Source: an uncultured Lacinutrix sp.
Lineage (GTDB): Bacteria > Bacteroidota > Bacteroidia > Flavobacteriales > Flavobacteriaceae
Length of the DNA stretch: 64,000 bases
Direction: 5' to 3'
Assembly (NCBI RefSeq): GCF_947500325.1
Contig: NZ_CANMRQ010000017.1
Location: 1 to 64,000 of the forward strand
Under the pieces are notes generated by a model, which made no database searches, was not told the DNA's origin, and saw nothing but the letters and a program-made list of their open reading frames with translations. This document shows, one piece after another, positions 43,696 through 52,843 of this stretch (positions are counted from its first letter, which is position 1; each line of letters opens with the position of its first letter). The position numbers and the translations under genes are program-made.

Positions 43696-44178
43696 ATGGC
43701 AACAGTAAATAATAATTTATCAGAATATGATAAAGCATCAATCCCAAACGCGAGTAATTATCGGTTTGGGATTGTTGTTTCAGAATGGAACGATAACATA
43801 ACCGAAGGCTTGTATAAAGGTGCTTACGAAACCTTGTTAGAAAATAATGTAGCTAAAGAGAACATTATAAGATGGAATGTGCCGGGAAGCTACGAACTTA
43901 TTTATGGTAGTAAAAAAATGCAACAACAAAATGTAGATGCTGTTATTGCTATAGGTTCTGTTATACAAGGGGAAACAAAACATTTTGATTTTGTATGCGA
44001 AGGTGTATCTCAAGGCATTAAAGATTTAAATGTACTGCATGATATTCCCGTTATTTTTTGTGTATTAACAGATAATAACCAACAGCAAGCTATTGAGCGA
44101 TCTGGTGGAATACATGGGAATAAGGGCACTGAAGCTGCTGTAGCAGCAATTAAAATGGCTTTTCTAAATAAGCAGTAA
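43696..44178 (+). CDS. ribH: 6,7-dimethyl-8-ribityllumazine synthase
   Basis: A 160-residue riboflavin-pathway enzyme that joins 5-amino-6-ribitylaminouracil with 3,4-dihydroxy-2-butanone 4-phosphate. Visible blocks: FGIVVSEWNDNITEGLYKGA (substrate-binding Trp), WNVPGSYELIYGSKKM, IAIGSVIQGETKHFDFVCEG with the catalytic His, and IPVIFCVLTDNNQQQAIERS. It lies downstream of the TPR gene and probably shares its promoter. Confidence 0.96.
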   Translation: MATVNNNLSEYDKASIPNASNYRFGIVVSEWNDNITEGLYKGAYETLLENNVAKENIIRWNVPGSYELIYGSKKMQQQNVDAVIAIGSVIQGETKHFDFVCEGVSQGIKDLNVLHDIPVIFCVLTDNNQQQAIERSGGIHGNKGTEAAVAAIKMAFLNKQ

Positions 44179-44312
44179 TTTTTTTAAGCATAGACATAAT
44201 AGAACAGTTCTTATTGTACTATCTAGTATTTGTTAACAATTTTTAGTATTTACTACGGTTAATTCTATCGTATTTTCAGTATTTTTGAGTGTATTTCAAT
44301 TAGTGATAACAC

Positions 44313-44513
44313 ATGCTCAAACCGCGTAAAAACAAAAGCTTTAATTATAAGCCAAGATTTTCAGAGTCAGAAAGAACAAGACCTGAAGATTCGTCAGTAT
44401 CCCGAGCATTCAAAAACAAAAGAAAACCTAAAAGATCAACCTTACCAATATTACTTATTATTTTAGGCTTGGTTATTGCAGTAATGTACTATTTAGAAAC
44501 TAAATTAAGATAG
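44313..44513 (+). CDS. Small membrane protein with KPRF motif (paralogue 1)
   Basis: A 66-residue protein. The N-terminal 40 residues are strongly basic and include NKSFNYKPRFSESE; a single membrane helix follows (about residues 43-61, TLPILLIILGLVIAVMYYL). The next gene encodes a protein with the same KN/QNKxxNYKPRF opening and a C-terminal helix, so the two are paralogues. Small proteins of this sort precede mutL in other flavobacteria, where they have at times been labelled riboflavin synthase subunit, probably only because of nearby ribH. The function is unknown. Confidence 0.75.
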   Translation: MLKPRKNKSFNYKPRFSESERTRPEDSSVSRAFKNKRKPKRSTLPILLIILGLVIAVMYYLETKLR

Positions 44514-44518
44514 TTGTT

Positions 44519-44794
44519 ATGGGATTTATGAAATTAAGACAAAATAAGCGCTACAATTATAAACCTAGATTCTACGAAGGTGAAGGTAGCCCGTTTCAAA
44601 TGAAACAAAAGTTCGATGAGCATCGTACTACTCTTGAGTCTGGAGGTAATATAAAACAACGGTTGCTTAAAGCGCTTGAAGAGTCTAAAACTAATAATAA
44701 TACAACTGTTAATAAACGTGTTTTGATAATAATAGCAGTATTAGTTTTATTTTTTCTTTTTTTAATAGATTTCGATCTTAGTATATTTTTTTAA
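44519..44794 (+). CDS. Small membrane protein with KPRF motif (paralogue 2)
   Basis: A 91-residue protein opening with LRQNKRYNYKPRFYEGEG, parallel to the gene 5 bases upstream, then a hydrophilic linker and a C-terminal membrane helix (about residues 68-88, RVLIIIAVLVLFFLFLIDF). The alignment with paralogue 1 suggests that the methionine at 44528 may be the true start. It is 7 bases before mutL, so the three genes are probably cotranscribed. No function is known. Confidence 0.75.
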   Translation: MGFMKLRQNKRYNYKPRFYEGEGSPFQMKQKFDEHRTTLESGGNIKQRLLKALEESKTNNNTTVNKRVLIIIAVLVLFFLFLIDFDLSIFF

Positions 44795-44801
44795 GTAGTA
44801 A

Positions 44802-46655
44802 ATGGCAGATATTATTCAGTTATTACCAGATCATGTTGCTAACCAAATTGCAGCAGGAGAAGTTGTGCAACGTCCAGCTTCTGTTGTTAAAGAGTTACTT
44901 GAAAACGCTATAGATGCTGGTTCTCAAAATATAAAACTTATTATTAAAGATGCAGGTAAAACCTTAATCCAAGTTATTGATGATGGTAAAGGTATGAGTG
45001 TTACAGATGCTAGATTAAGTTTCGAGCGACATGCAACTTCTAAAATACGCACTGCTGATGATTTATTTCAATTAAATACAAAAGGGTTTCGAGGCGAAGC
45101 TTTAGCTAGTATAGCTGCTATTGCACATGTAGAGTTAAAAACTAAACAAGAACAAGACGAGGTTGGTACCACATTGGTTATAGAAGGTAGTGATGTTAAA
45201 TCTCAAGATGTTGTAGTAACTCCAAAAGGAACATCAATAGCTGTAAAGAACTTATTCTTTAATATTCCTGCGAGACGTAACTTTTTAAAATCTAATGCAG
45301 TAGAAACGCGTCATATTATTGATGAATTTCATCGTGTTGCTTTAGCGCATCCAAATATAGGCTTTGTTATGTTTCATAATGGGAGCGAATCTTTTAATTT
45401 ACCAATTAGTAACTATAGGCAACGTATTGTTAATATATTTGGTAATAAAACGAATGAAAGATTAGTTCCTGTAGATGAAGATACAGAGGTTTTAAAAATT
45501 TCTGGATTTGTAGGTAAGCCAGAATTTGCTAAGAAAACGAGAGGAGAACAATTCTTTTTTGTTAACAATCGTTTTATAAAAAGTGCTTATTTAAACCATG
45601 CCATAGGCTCTGCTTTTGAAGGGTTGTTAAAAGATGGTGCGCATGCCAGTTATTTTTTAAATTTAACGGTAAACCCTCAAACGATAGATATTAATATTCA
45701 CCCAACGAAAACTGAGATTAAGTTTGATGATGAGCATACATTATATGCTATTTTACGTTCGGCAGTAAAACACAGTTTAGGGCAATTTAATATTGCACCA
45801 GTGTTAGACTTTGAGCGTGATGCCAATTTAGATACACCATATAGCTATCAACAAAAAGGAACGCCTAGTGTTACTGTAGATAGTAATTTTAACCCTTTTG
45901 CAGATGAAAAAATAAGCAAAGGCAATACTACTAATACTGTAAGCTATAAAAAAGAACCAACAGCGAATTGGGAAAGTTTATATGTTGGTTTAGAAAGTAA
46001 AGGGAATACGTCTCAACAAGATTTTGGAGAAGTACATTTTGAAAGTGAACAAGAGAATACTTCTGTTTTTAGTGATATTAACGCAATAGAGCAGAAGCAA
46101 AGTACGTATCAATTTCATAATAAATATATTGTGAGTACTATAAAGTCTGGATTGCTATTAATAGATCAAAATAGAGCACATCAACGTGTTTTATATGAAG
46201 ACTTCTTAAAGCATATTACCGTAAAAGAAGGCATGAGCCAGCAATTATTATTTCCTCTAGAACTTCATTTTTCGCCTCAAGAAATTGAAATTATTAAAGA
46301 ATTAAAAAACGATTTAGAGCATACAGGTTTTGTGTTTCAAACGTTAGAAAAAGAAAAGATAGAGATTACTGGAGTTCCAGTCATGGTTCCAGAAAGTGAG
46401 GTCTCTATTATTTTAGAACAATTAATAAGTGACGTAGAAAACGAAGTGCCAGATAGTCATTTTAGCGCTACAGATTTACTTGCTAAGTCTATGGCTAAAA
46501 GTTTAGCTATAAAAACGGGACAAAGCTTAACTACTGTTGAACAAGAACATTTAGTGAATTCTCTTTTTGCTTGTAAAGAACCAAATGTGTCTCCAGTAAA
46601 TAGAGCCACTTTTATAACCATGACGGTTGATGAACTAGATAAAAAGTTTGTATAA
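44802..46655 (+). CDS. mutL: DNA mismatch repair protein MutL
   Basis: A 617-residue protein. The N-terminal GHKL ATPase has the conserved blocks VVKELLENAIDAGSQ, IDDGKGM, RHATSKI and NTKGFRGEALASI. The transducer domain follows to about residue 335, then a linker and the C-terminal dimerisation domain (about 435-617, QQLLFPLELHFSPQE). The metal-dependent endonuclease motif DQHA(x)2E(x)4E of most MutL proteins reads DQNRAHQRVLYE at residue ~455, and the late CPHGRP motif reads SPVNRAT, so nicking activity looks doubtful. The rhomboid gene follows 3 bases later. Confidence 0.95.
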   Translation: MADIIQLLPDHVANQIAAGEVVQRPASVVKELLENAIDAGSQNIKLIIKDAGKTLIQVIDDGKGMSVTDARLSFERHATSKIRTADDLFQLNTKGFRGEALASIAAIAHVELKTKQEQDEVGTTLVIEGSDVKSQDVVVTPKGTSIAVKNLFFNIPARRNFLKSNAVETRHIIDEFHRVALAHPNIGFVMFHNGSESFNLPISNYRQRIVNIFGNKTNERLVPVDEDTEVLKISGFVGKPEFAKKTRGEQFFFVNNRFIKSAYLNHAIGSAFEGLLKDGAHASYFLNLTVNPQTIDINIHPTKTEIKFDDEHTLYAILRSAVKHSLGQFNIAPVLDFERDANLDTPYSYQQKGTPSVTVDSNFNPFADEKISKGNTTNTVSYKKEPTANWESLYVGLESKGNTSQQDFGEVHFESEQENTSVFSDINAIEQKQSTYQFHNKYIVSTIKSGLLLIDQNRAHQRVLYEDFLKHITVKEGMSQQLLFPLELHFSPQEIEIIKELKNDLEHTGFVFQTLEKEKIEITGVPVMVPESEVSIILEQLISDVENEVPDSHFSATDLLAKSMAKSLAIKTGQSLTTVEQEHLVNSLFACKEPNVSPVNRATFITMTVDELDKKFV

Positions 46656-46658
46656 GGT

Positions 46659-47417
46659 ATGATGAAGATAACAGATACAGTAAAGCATTTAATAATTATA
46701 AATGCAATAATGTTTTTAGCAACCATGGCTATTGGTGGTGGTGAATTGCTATACCAATGGTTAGCTTTATATTTTCCTAAAAATCAAAACTTTCAATTTT
46801 GGCAAATAGGAACGCATATGTTTATGCATGGCGGTTTTACCCATTTGCTATTTAATATGTTTGCACTTTGGATGTTTGGTACTGCAGTAGAGCAACGTTT
46901 AGGGAGTAAAAAATTTCTGTTTCTATATTTTTCTGCTGGTTTAGGAGCTGTATTATTTCAATTGGGGTATTATTATTTTAATTTCTATTCAGGTTTTAAT
47001 ATCCTTACAGATGCAGGCTTTGAGGCAAATCAAATATTAGAAACATTAAATTCTGGCGCAGGAATGAGGGATACACGTTGGGATCAGTTTTTTCAAGGTG
47101 AAGGATTAATAGATTTCTTAAGAGTTTTTAATGCTTCCATGGTTGGCGCATCTGGTTGTATTATGGGCGTATTAGTTGCTTTTGGAATGTTAAATCCAGA
47201 AGCAGAATTAATGCTTATCTTCTTGCCTATTCCTATAAAAGCAAAATACTTTATTCCAGGTATAATTGCATTAGATATTATTTCAGCTATAACTGGTCAA
47301 TCATTTTTTAGCCCAAGTAATACTGCATATATGGCTCATGTTGGAGGTGCAGTAATTGGTTTTATTATTATGTGGTATTGGAAAAAAAATCAATTTAAAA
47401 TACATCGTCAGTACTAA
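46659..47417 (+). CDS. Rhomboid family intramembrane serine protease (first of two)
   Basis: A 252-residue membrane protein with about six helices. The catalytic serine is S166 in VGASGCIMG and the histidine is H227 in AHVGGAVIGF. The HGGFTHLLFNMFALWMFG segment (residues 57-74) carries the oxyanion-stabilising His and Asn. It cleaves membrane-spanning helices; the substrate is unknown. It is placed directly between mutL (3 bases) and a second rhomboid (no gap), so the three are one operon. Confidence 0.93.
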   Translation: MMKITDTVKHLIIINAIMFLATMAIGGGELLYQWLALYFPKNQNFQFWQIGTHMFMHGGFTHLLFNMFALWMFGTAVEQRLGSKKFLFLYFSAGLGAVLFQLGYYYFNFYSGFNILTDAGFEANQILETLNSGAGMRDTRWDQFFQGEGLIDFLRVFNASMVGASGCIMGVLVAFGMLNPEAELMLIFLPIPIKAKYFIPGIIALDIISAITGQSFFSPSNTAYMAHVGGAVIGFIIMWYWKKNQFKIHRQY

Positions 47418-48278
47418 ATGAGTCAATTAGATAGCTTAAAATATAAATACAATAAACTTAATGTATTAGAGAAGCTTATAGCAATTAATGTTATAATCTT
47501 TGTTTTGGCATTAATTTTTAAACCTATTGTTCCTGTATTATTTAGATATCTAGAATTGCCTCCAGATTTTTATGATGCACTATTACAGCCTTGGAGTATA
47601 ATAAGTTATGCTTTCTTGCATTATGGACCTTTCCACTTATTATTTAATATGCTATGGCTGTATATCTGTTCGCGTATTTTTCTAAACTTGCTAAGCTCTA
47701 AAATGGCTTTAAATATTTATTTTCTTGGAGCTATAGCTGGAGGTTTAACCTTTTTGTTGTTTTATAATCTTTTTCCAAGTTTTTTCTCTAAAAGCTTTTT
47801 TCCATTAGTAGGCGCAAGCGCTGCTGTAAGAGCATTGTTTATTTTCTTATGCGCTTATATTCCTAATAATGAGATCAAATTTTTTACCTTTAATATTAAA
47901 ATTTGGCACATTGGAGCTGTATTAATAGGGATTGATGTTCTTGGCGTTTTTGGAACTAATGGCGGTGGCAATTTAGCACATTTAGGAGGTGCTTTACTTG
48001 GTTATATATATGCAAAGCAAATAGTTAAAGGGAATGATATAGGAAAAGGATTTGAACGCTCTGCAGACGCTGTTTCTAGTTGGTTTAAGCCTAGTAAAAA
48101 GAGTAAGCTTAAAACAGTATATAAAGATAAATCTAAGGTTGGTGGTTATACTAAAGGAGAATTTAACGAGTTAAATAAACAGAAACAAATAGATGTTATT
48201 TTAGATAAGATTAGTAAAAGTGGCTATGAAAGTTTAACAGCAAAAGAGAAAGATTTTTTATTTAGAGCAGGCAAATAG
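47418..48278 (+). CDS. Rhomboid family intramembrane serine protease (second of two)
   Basis: A 286-residue rhomboid with S134 in VGASAAVRAL, H188 in NLAHLGGALLGY and the FLHYGPFHLLFNMLWLY segment. After the membrane core a ~75-residue cytoplasmic tail contains the block TKGEFNELNKQKQIDVILDK and ends KDFLFRAGK, a DUF6576-type extension seen on Bacteroidota rhomboids. Its start codon directly follows the stop of the first rhomboid gene, indicating translational coupling. Confidence 0.93.
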   Translation: MSQLDSLKYKYNKLNVLEKLIAINVIIFVLALIFKPIVPVLFRYLELPPDFYDALLQPWSIISYAFLHYGPFHLLFNMLWLYICSRIFLNLLSSKMALNIYFLGAIAGGLTFLLFYNLFPSFFSKSFFPLVGASAAVRALFIFLCAYIPNNEIKFFTFNIKIWHIGAVLIGIDVLGVFGTNGGGNLAHLGGALLGYIYAKQIVKGNDIGKGFERSADAVSSWFKPSKKSKLKTVYKDKSKVGGYTKGEFNELNKQKQIDVILDKISKSGYESLTAKEKDFLFRAGK

Positions 48279-48280
48279 AT

Positions 48281-49306
48281 ATGAAAAAACTGAAGTTTTT
48301 TGGGAAAATAATATTCTTCTTCAACTCGGTTGCGGCATTCATACTCTTATTATCTTATATTCTTCCATTTTTACCTCCAAAAACATTTTCAGCTTTATCT
48401 GTATTAGGATTAGGTGTACCTTTTCTAATTATTATAAATGCTATTTTTTTCTTGTATTGGTTAGTTAGAATAAAGAAACAAATGCTATTATCTCTTCTGG
48501 TGCTAGTGATAGGCTACATGTCTTTTGGCTCTTTATATAAATTTTCTGAAAGTAAGACTATAGAAAGTGATGGTAATATTTCTATAATGAATTATAATGT
48601 AAGATTGTTTAATCTCTATAAATGGATTCCTGAAAATAACACCGAGACACAATTAGTAGATTTTATAAAAAGAGAATCGCCAGATATACTTGCTATGCAG
48701 GAATATCACCCGCATAAAAATGTAGACTTATCTTTCTATGAGTATAAATATGAAAAACTATCTGGGAAAAAAGTAAAATATGGCCAGGCTATTTTTTCAA
48801 AATTCCCAATAGTTAATTCTGGTTCTATTGCTTTTCCAGAAACTGGTAATAATGCTATTTTTGCAGATGTTGTAAAAGGAAAAGATACCATTAGAGTTTA
48901 TAATGTACATTTACAATCACTGCGTATTAATACTAATGTTGAGCAGCTTACGACTAAAGAATCTGAAAAGCTATTTATAGGTATTGGAAAAACCTTTAAA
49001 ATGCAACAATTTCAAACCGAGTTATTTTTACTTCATAAACGTAGTTGTAATTATAAAATGATTATTTCTGGAGACTTAAATAATACGGCATTTTCATACA
49101 TCTATAAAGAAATAAAAGGTGATTTAAAAGATACTTTTAAAGCCGCTGGAAATGGATTTGGAAGAACATATAACTTCAAGTTTTTCCCAATGCGTATTGA
49201 TTTTATATTTACAGACCCTGTTTTTAAAATTAATAGTTTTAAAACTTATGATGTTGAGTTTTCTGATCATTATCCAGTAATGACAAAAATAAGTCTTGAG
49301 AAATAG
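48281..49306 (+). CDS. Membrane-anchored endonuclease/exonuclease/phosphatase family protein
   Basis: A 341-residue protein with two or three N-terminal membrane helices (about residues 10-90) and an EEP catalytic domain (about 100-341). Catalytic motifs: SIMNYNVRLFN, DILAMQEYH (metal-binding Glu), VYNVHLQS, IISGDLNNTAFS (Asp, Asn), RIDFIFTDP and the terminal SDHYPVM (Asp-His). The substrate may be a nucleic acid, a phospholipid or an inositol phosphate; orientation of the domain outside the membrane is likely. Its stop codon abuts that of the convergent DUF6122 gene with no spacer. Confidence 0.9.
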   Translation: MKKLKFFGKIIFFFNSVAAFILLLSYILPFLPPKTFSALSVLGLGVPFLIIINAIFFLYWLVRIKKQMLLSLLVLVIGYMSFGSLYKFSESKTIESDGNISIMNYNVRLFNLYKWIPENNTETQLVDFIKRESPDILAMQEYHPHKNVDLSFYEYKYEKLSGKKVKYGQAIFSKFPIVNSGSIAFPETGNNAIFADVVKGKDTIRVYNVHLQSLRINTNVEQLTTKESEKLFIGIGKTFKMQQFQTELFLLHKRSCNYKMIISGDLNNTAFSYIYKEIKGDLKDTFKAAGNGFGRTYNFKFFPMRIDFIFTDPVFKINSFKTYDVEFSDHYPVMTKISLEK

Positions 49307-49615
49307 CTACATCATTAAACAGTCTACACTATCGGCTATAATGTGTATTACTAAACCTAAACCAACCAGTCGTGTTTTTTTTGGAATTAAAAGTAAAAGA
49401 TATACAGCTATAGCATAATAACTATGTAAAGGATGAAAGTTAATACTACAGCGATTACTCTCAAAAATTGGAGTTGCTAGTAAGTGGTCTAAATCTATTA
49501 ATAAGCCTAAAAGCATTATTAGATATGCCTTTCCCCAATTTTTATTAAAAAATATTAGTGCAAGAATTAAAGGTAAAATATAATGGATACCATAATGAAT
49601 AATTGGCTGTATCAT
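49307..49615 (-). CDS. DUF6122 family small membrane protein
   Basis: A 102-residue protein with three to four membrane helices and conserved-looking polar residues within them: HYGIHYILPL at the start, LGLLIDLDHLLATPIF and CSINFHPLHSYYAI in the middle, and HIIADSVDCLM at the end. The His/Asp pattern recalls membrane-bound metal-dependent hydrolases of the YdjM type, to which this small family seems related; activity is not shown. It overlaps the preceding wbqC gene by one base. Confidence 0.85.
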   Translation of the reverse strand: MIQPIIHYGIHYILPLILALIFFNKNWGKAYLIMLLGLLIDLDHLLATPIFESNRCSINFHPLHSYYAIAVYLLLLIPKKTRLVGLGLVIHIIADSVDCLMM

Positions 49616-50232
49616 TATGGTAAATCTTGAGATTGTAAATAATTAAGTGCGTTTGTACCTTCATTAAAAAGCAAGTCTAGTATGCTAAGGTTGTTTATAA
49701 ATCCATGCTTAGTATTAAAAACTTGAGTATAAGGTTCTACAGCTATTGGAGTCTCTTTTTTTGCATTAACAAGAAAACGGTAATCAATACTATTTTTAGG
49801 CTCTTTTTCGTAAATAACAGTTGTTTCTATAGATGTATCGATTTGTAAAAATTCACAAATAGTTTCAAAACATTTTAAATTAAATTCTAAAATAGAGTTA
49901 AAAGGTGTTTTAAAAAGAGGCTCTAATTCGTCGCAATAAAATTCAAAAAAAGGAGATGTTCTATAGGCAGATTCTAAAGATTTCCAATGTAGATCTTGCC
50001 ATTTATAGTCGTTTGCTATACATACGTCTTTATACTTTTGCCTGTTTTTTTGAGTGAAAATAACAGGAATGCTTAATTGTAACTTTCCATTAGCGGCATA
50101 GATATAGCTTCTATTTCTATAAGTTTGTTTTTGATAATTATCATTTACTTCAAAAACTATTTTATCTGCTTTAGCAATAGCAATAAAGGTTGCTATATTT
50201 GGAAAATAAGTTGGATGTAGTAATATGTTCAT
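49615..50232 (-). CDS. WbqC family protein
   Basis: A 205-residue protein of the WbqC family, identified by the opening LLHPTYFPNIATFIAI, the segment SYIYAANGKLQLSIPV, the block WQDLHWKSLESAYRTSPFFEFY and the C-terminal NTKHGFINNLSILDLLFNEG. WbqC proteins occur in polysaccharide or glycolipid gene clusters, but their reaction is uncertain. It follows lepB after 93 bases and is coupled by a one-base overlap to the DUF6122 gene. Confidence 0.9.
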   Translation of the reverse strand: MNILLHPTYFPNIATFIAIAKADKIVFEVNDNYQKQTYRNRSYIYAANGKLQLSIPVIFTQKNRQKYKDVCIANDYKWQDLHWKSLESAYRTSPFFEFYCDELEPLFKTPFNSILEFNLKCFETICEFLQIDTSIETTVIYEKEPKNSIDYRFLVNAKKETPIAVEPYTQVFNTKHGFINNLSILDLLFNEGTNALNYLQSQDLP

Positions 50233-50325
50233 TTGTTAATGAGGTTATTTGTTTGTCTCCTAATTTCTCAAATCATTAAACATATAAACAAGTAAACAAA
50301 TTCTTAAAAATAATAGTAATAGATT

Positions 50326-52062
50326 TTAAGCTTTCTGCTTACGCTTTTTAAACTTATTATAACCAATTAGCCCAGCAATTAATAAAAGTACAGGAATAAG
50401 GTAAGATACAGGTTTACCACTACCATGAACAGTAGTAAACAATCTATTCCAGCGTATTTTATTGAAACCACTTGCATTATTATCCCAACTCATCCATACC
50501 ATAACAGGTTTTCCTACAACATGATTAAATGGTACAAATCCCCAAAACCTAGAGTCAATAGAGTTTTGTCTATTATCTCCCATCATCCAATAATAATCTT
50601 GTTTAAAGGTGTAATTAGTAACTACTTCATCATTAATTAAAATTTGATTGCCTCTTGTCGTTAATTTATTACCTTCATATTCGCGAATAATACGTTTGTA
50701 TAGAGGTAGAACATCAATAGTTAAGTCTATAGTTTTTCCAGCTTCAGGAATATAAATCGGTCCAAAATTCTCAGTAGAATATCTATATTCTAAATCTTGA
50801 GGAAATAAACGCGGATTAGAATTTTTAGAAATATTTTTCTCAATAGCTTTTACAGCTGGATCTTTAGATACTTTTTCTGCTAATTCTTCAGTCATATTAG
50901 CAGTATATACTATTTCGTCTACGCTCATTTTAAGCGCATCATAAACTTTACGAGTTAAAACGCCTCTTAATTTTGTAGTTATAGAATCATAAGAGACAAC
51001 ACTTAGGGATACATTTTTATTTTGGGCAAGTGCTTGTCTTATCTCAGGTTTTTGCCATTTTTTTGTAGAAATACTGTAAACCTCATAACCGCTATCTTCT
51101 GTAATACCATATTTACTTCTAAAATACTGCTCGTCTTTATTGGTCTTTATTTCATAAAAAAATTGAAGTTTAGCACGATCTGGTAAAACATTCTTTTCTC
51201 CATTTATATAAACTATTCCATTCTTTAATTCTAAAGAATCTCCTGCAATTCCAACGCAACGTTTTACTAAGTTTGTTTTCTTGTCAATTGGCTTATAATA
51301 ATTTCTATCTGGTGTAAAATCATTCATATCCAACAATGTATCTGCTGGCTGATTAAATACTACAATTTCATTCCGTTCTATTTTTTCAAAACCAGGAATA
51401 CGGAGGTATGGTAATTGCAATTTGTTTAATAGCGATGTTTTACGCTCTTCGTACTTATCACTAAATAAATATGATTTTTGTTTTGTAGTAGGAATCGAAT
51501 CATGCACCATAGGCAAAGCAACAGTTGTCATTGGAACTCTCGCTCCGTAATGAAACTTACTTACAAATAAGAAATCACCTACTAAAAGAGATTTTTCTAA
51601 AGAAGATGAAGGAATTACAAAAGGTTGAATAAAATAAGTGTGTACTATTGTAGCTGCAACAATTGCAAATAATATAGAGCTTACCCAATCTCCAGCACTA
51701 GTTCTAGGTTGTAAACTTCTATCTTCAATATAATTTATATCTTTTGCCGCATAGTTTAAATAGAAATTGTAAAAACCTAAAGTAACGATTGCTAAAAAAG
51801 TATCTAAATTTGAGTTTTTACCAAAACTGCGAGCAGTTTCTACCCAAATAACTGGAAACATAATAAGATTAACAATTGGTAAAAATAATAAGATAGTCCA
51901 CCACCATGGGCGTCTAATAATTTTCATTAAAATAACAGCATTGTATACAGGGATAAAAGCTTCCCATGCTTGTCTTCCAGCCTTAACATATAGTTTCCAA
52001 GTAGCTAAGCCATGAATGACTTGAATGACGAAGAAAAATATAATCCATTGTGTACCGTTCAT
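50326..52062 (-). CDS. lepB: Signal peptidase I with N-terminal DUF5684-type membrane domain
   Basis: A 578-residue protein, much longer than E. coli LepB (324). Residues 1-110 are a membrane domain of the DUF5684 type (GRQAWEAFIPVYNAVILMKI). The peptidase begins with a helix near 130-148 and has the catalytic Ser154 in IPSSSLEKSLLVGD, the catalytic Lys in NLVKRCVGIAGDSLELKNG and the closing box MMGDNRQNSIDSRFWGFVP. A long insertion of about 200 residues separates the Lys and the last box, as usual in Bacteroidota. A C-terminal helix follows. It removes signal peptides from the many exported proteins of this genome. Confidence 0.94.
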   Translation of the reverse strand: MNGTQWIIFFFVIQVIHGLATWKLYVKAGRQAWEAFIPVYNAVILMKIIRRPWWWTILLFLPIVNLIMFPVIWVETARSFGKNSNLDTFLAIVTLGFYNFYLNYAAKDINYIEDRSLQPRTSAGDWVSSILFAIVAATIVHTYFIQPFVIPSSSLEKSLLVGDFLFVSKFHYGARVPMTTVALPMVHDSIPTTKQKSYLFSDKYEERKTSLLNKLQLPYLRIPGFEKIERNEIVVFNQPADTLLDMNDFTPDRNYYKPIDKKTNLVKRCVGIAGDSLELKNGIVYINGEKNVLPDRAKLQFFYEIKTNKDEQYFRSKYGITEDSGYEVYSISTKKWQKPEIRQALAQNKNVSLSVVSYDSITTKLRGVLTRKVYDALKMSVDEIVYTANMTEELAEKVSKDPAVKAIEKNISKNSNPRLFPQDLEYRYSTENFGPIYIPEAGKTIDLTIDVLPLYKRIIREYEGNKLTTRGNQILINDEVVTNYTFKQDYYWMMGDNRQNSIDSRFWGFVPFNHVVGKPVMVWMSWDNNASGFNKIRWNRLFTTVHGSGKPVSYLIPVLLLIAGLIGYNKFKKRKQKA

Positions 52063-52129
52063 AATCTGTATTTTATAATATTTTTTATTTGTGATCTAAC
52101 TTTAACAAATGTTACAAATTTATTTAAGC

Positions 52130-52831
52130 TTAACCAATATTTAACACATCTTTCATAGTAAAAATTCCAGTTTTACCAATTATCCATTCTGCAGCAATTA
52201 CTGCTCCTAATGCAAAACCTTCCCTGTTATGGGCAGTGTGTTTTATTTCGATTGTGTCTACTTCACTTTTATAAGTTATATTATGCGTTCCAGGAACATT
52301 TTCTATACGCTTTGCTACAATTGGTAAGCTATTGTCTTCGTTAGAGTCTAGTTTCCATTGCTTATAATTCTTATTATTCTCAATAATATCATTAGCCAAA
52401 GATATAGCGGTGCCGCTTGGCGCATCTAATTTTTGTGTGTGATGAATTTCTTCTAAATTAATATTATAAGTATCTAGATTAGCCATCATTTTTGCCAAGT
52501 TTTTATTGAGTTCGAAAAAAATATTGACGCCTAAACTAAAATTAGAGGCATAAATAAAAGCACCTTGTTTTTCTTTACACACATTAACAACATCATTATA
52601 TTGCTCTAACCAACCTGTAGTTCCTGAAATTACGGGAATATTATTGTTTATAGCATTTGTGATATTATTGTATGCAGCAGATGGAATACTGAAATCTATG
52701 GCAACATCTGCAATAGAAATCTCTTGGCTTGTTGTGTTTGAAGTTTTTAAAACAATTTCATGGCCACGTTTTAGGGCAATTGCTTCAATTGTTTTACCCA
52801 TTCTTCCATAACCAAGTAAAGCTATTTTCAT
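52130..52831 (-). CDS. dapB: 4-hydroxy-tetrahydrodipicolinate reductase
   Basis: A 233-residue NAD(P)H-dependent enzyme of lysine and diaminopimelate synthesis. Visible blocks are the Rossmann motif LGYGRMGKTIE, the SGTTGW motif, the ASNFSLGVN helix and the catalytic HHTQKLDAPSGTA loop. It is shorter than the E. coli enzyme (273), as is typical of Bacteroidota. It lies 12 bases after the DUF5683 gene and 67 bases before lepB. Confidence 0.95.
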   Translation of the reverse strand: MKIALLGYGRMGKTIEAIALKRGHEIVLKTSNTTSQEISIADVAIDFSIPSAAYNNITNAINNNIPVISGTTGWLEQYNDVVNVCKEKQGAFIYASNFSLGVNIFFELNKNLAKMMANLDTYNINLEEIHHTQKLDAPSGTAISLANDIIENNKNYKQWKLDSNEDNSLPIVAKRIENVPGTHNITYKSEVDTIEIKHTAHNREGFALGAVIAAEWIIGKTGIFTMKDVLNIG

Positions 52832-52843
52832 AGATAATTATGT

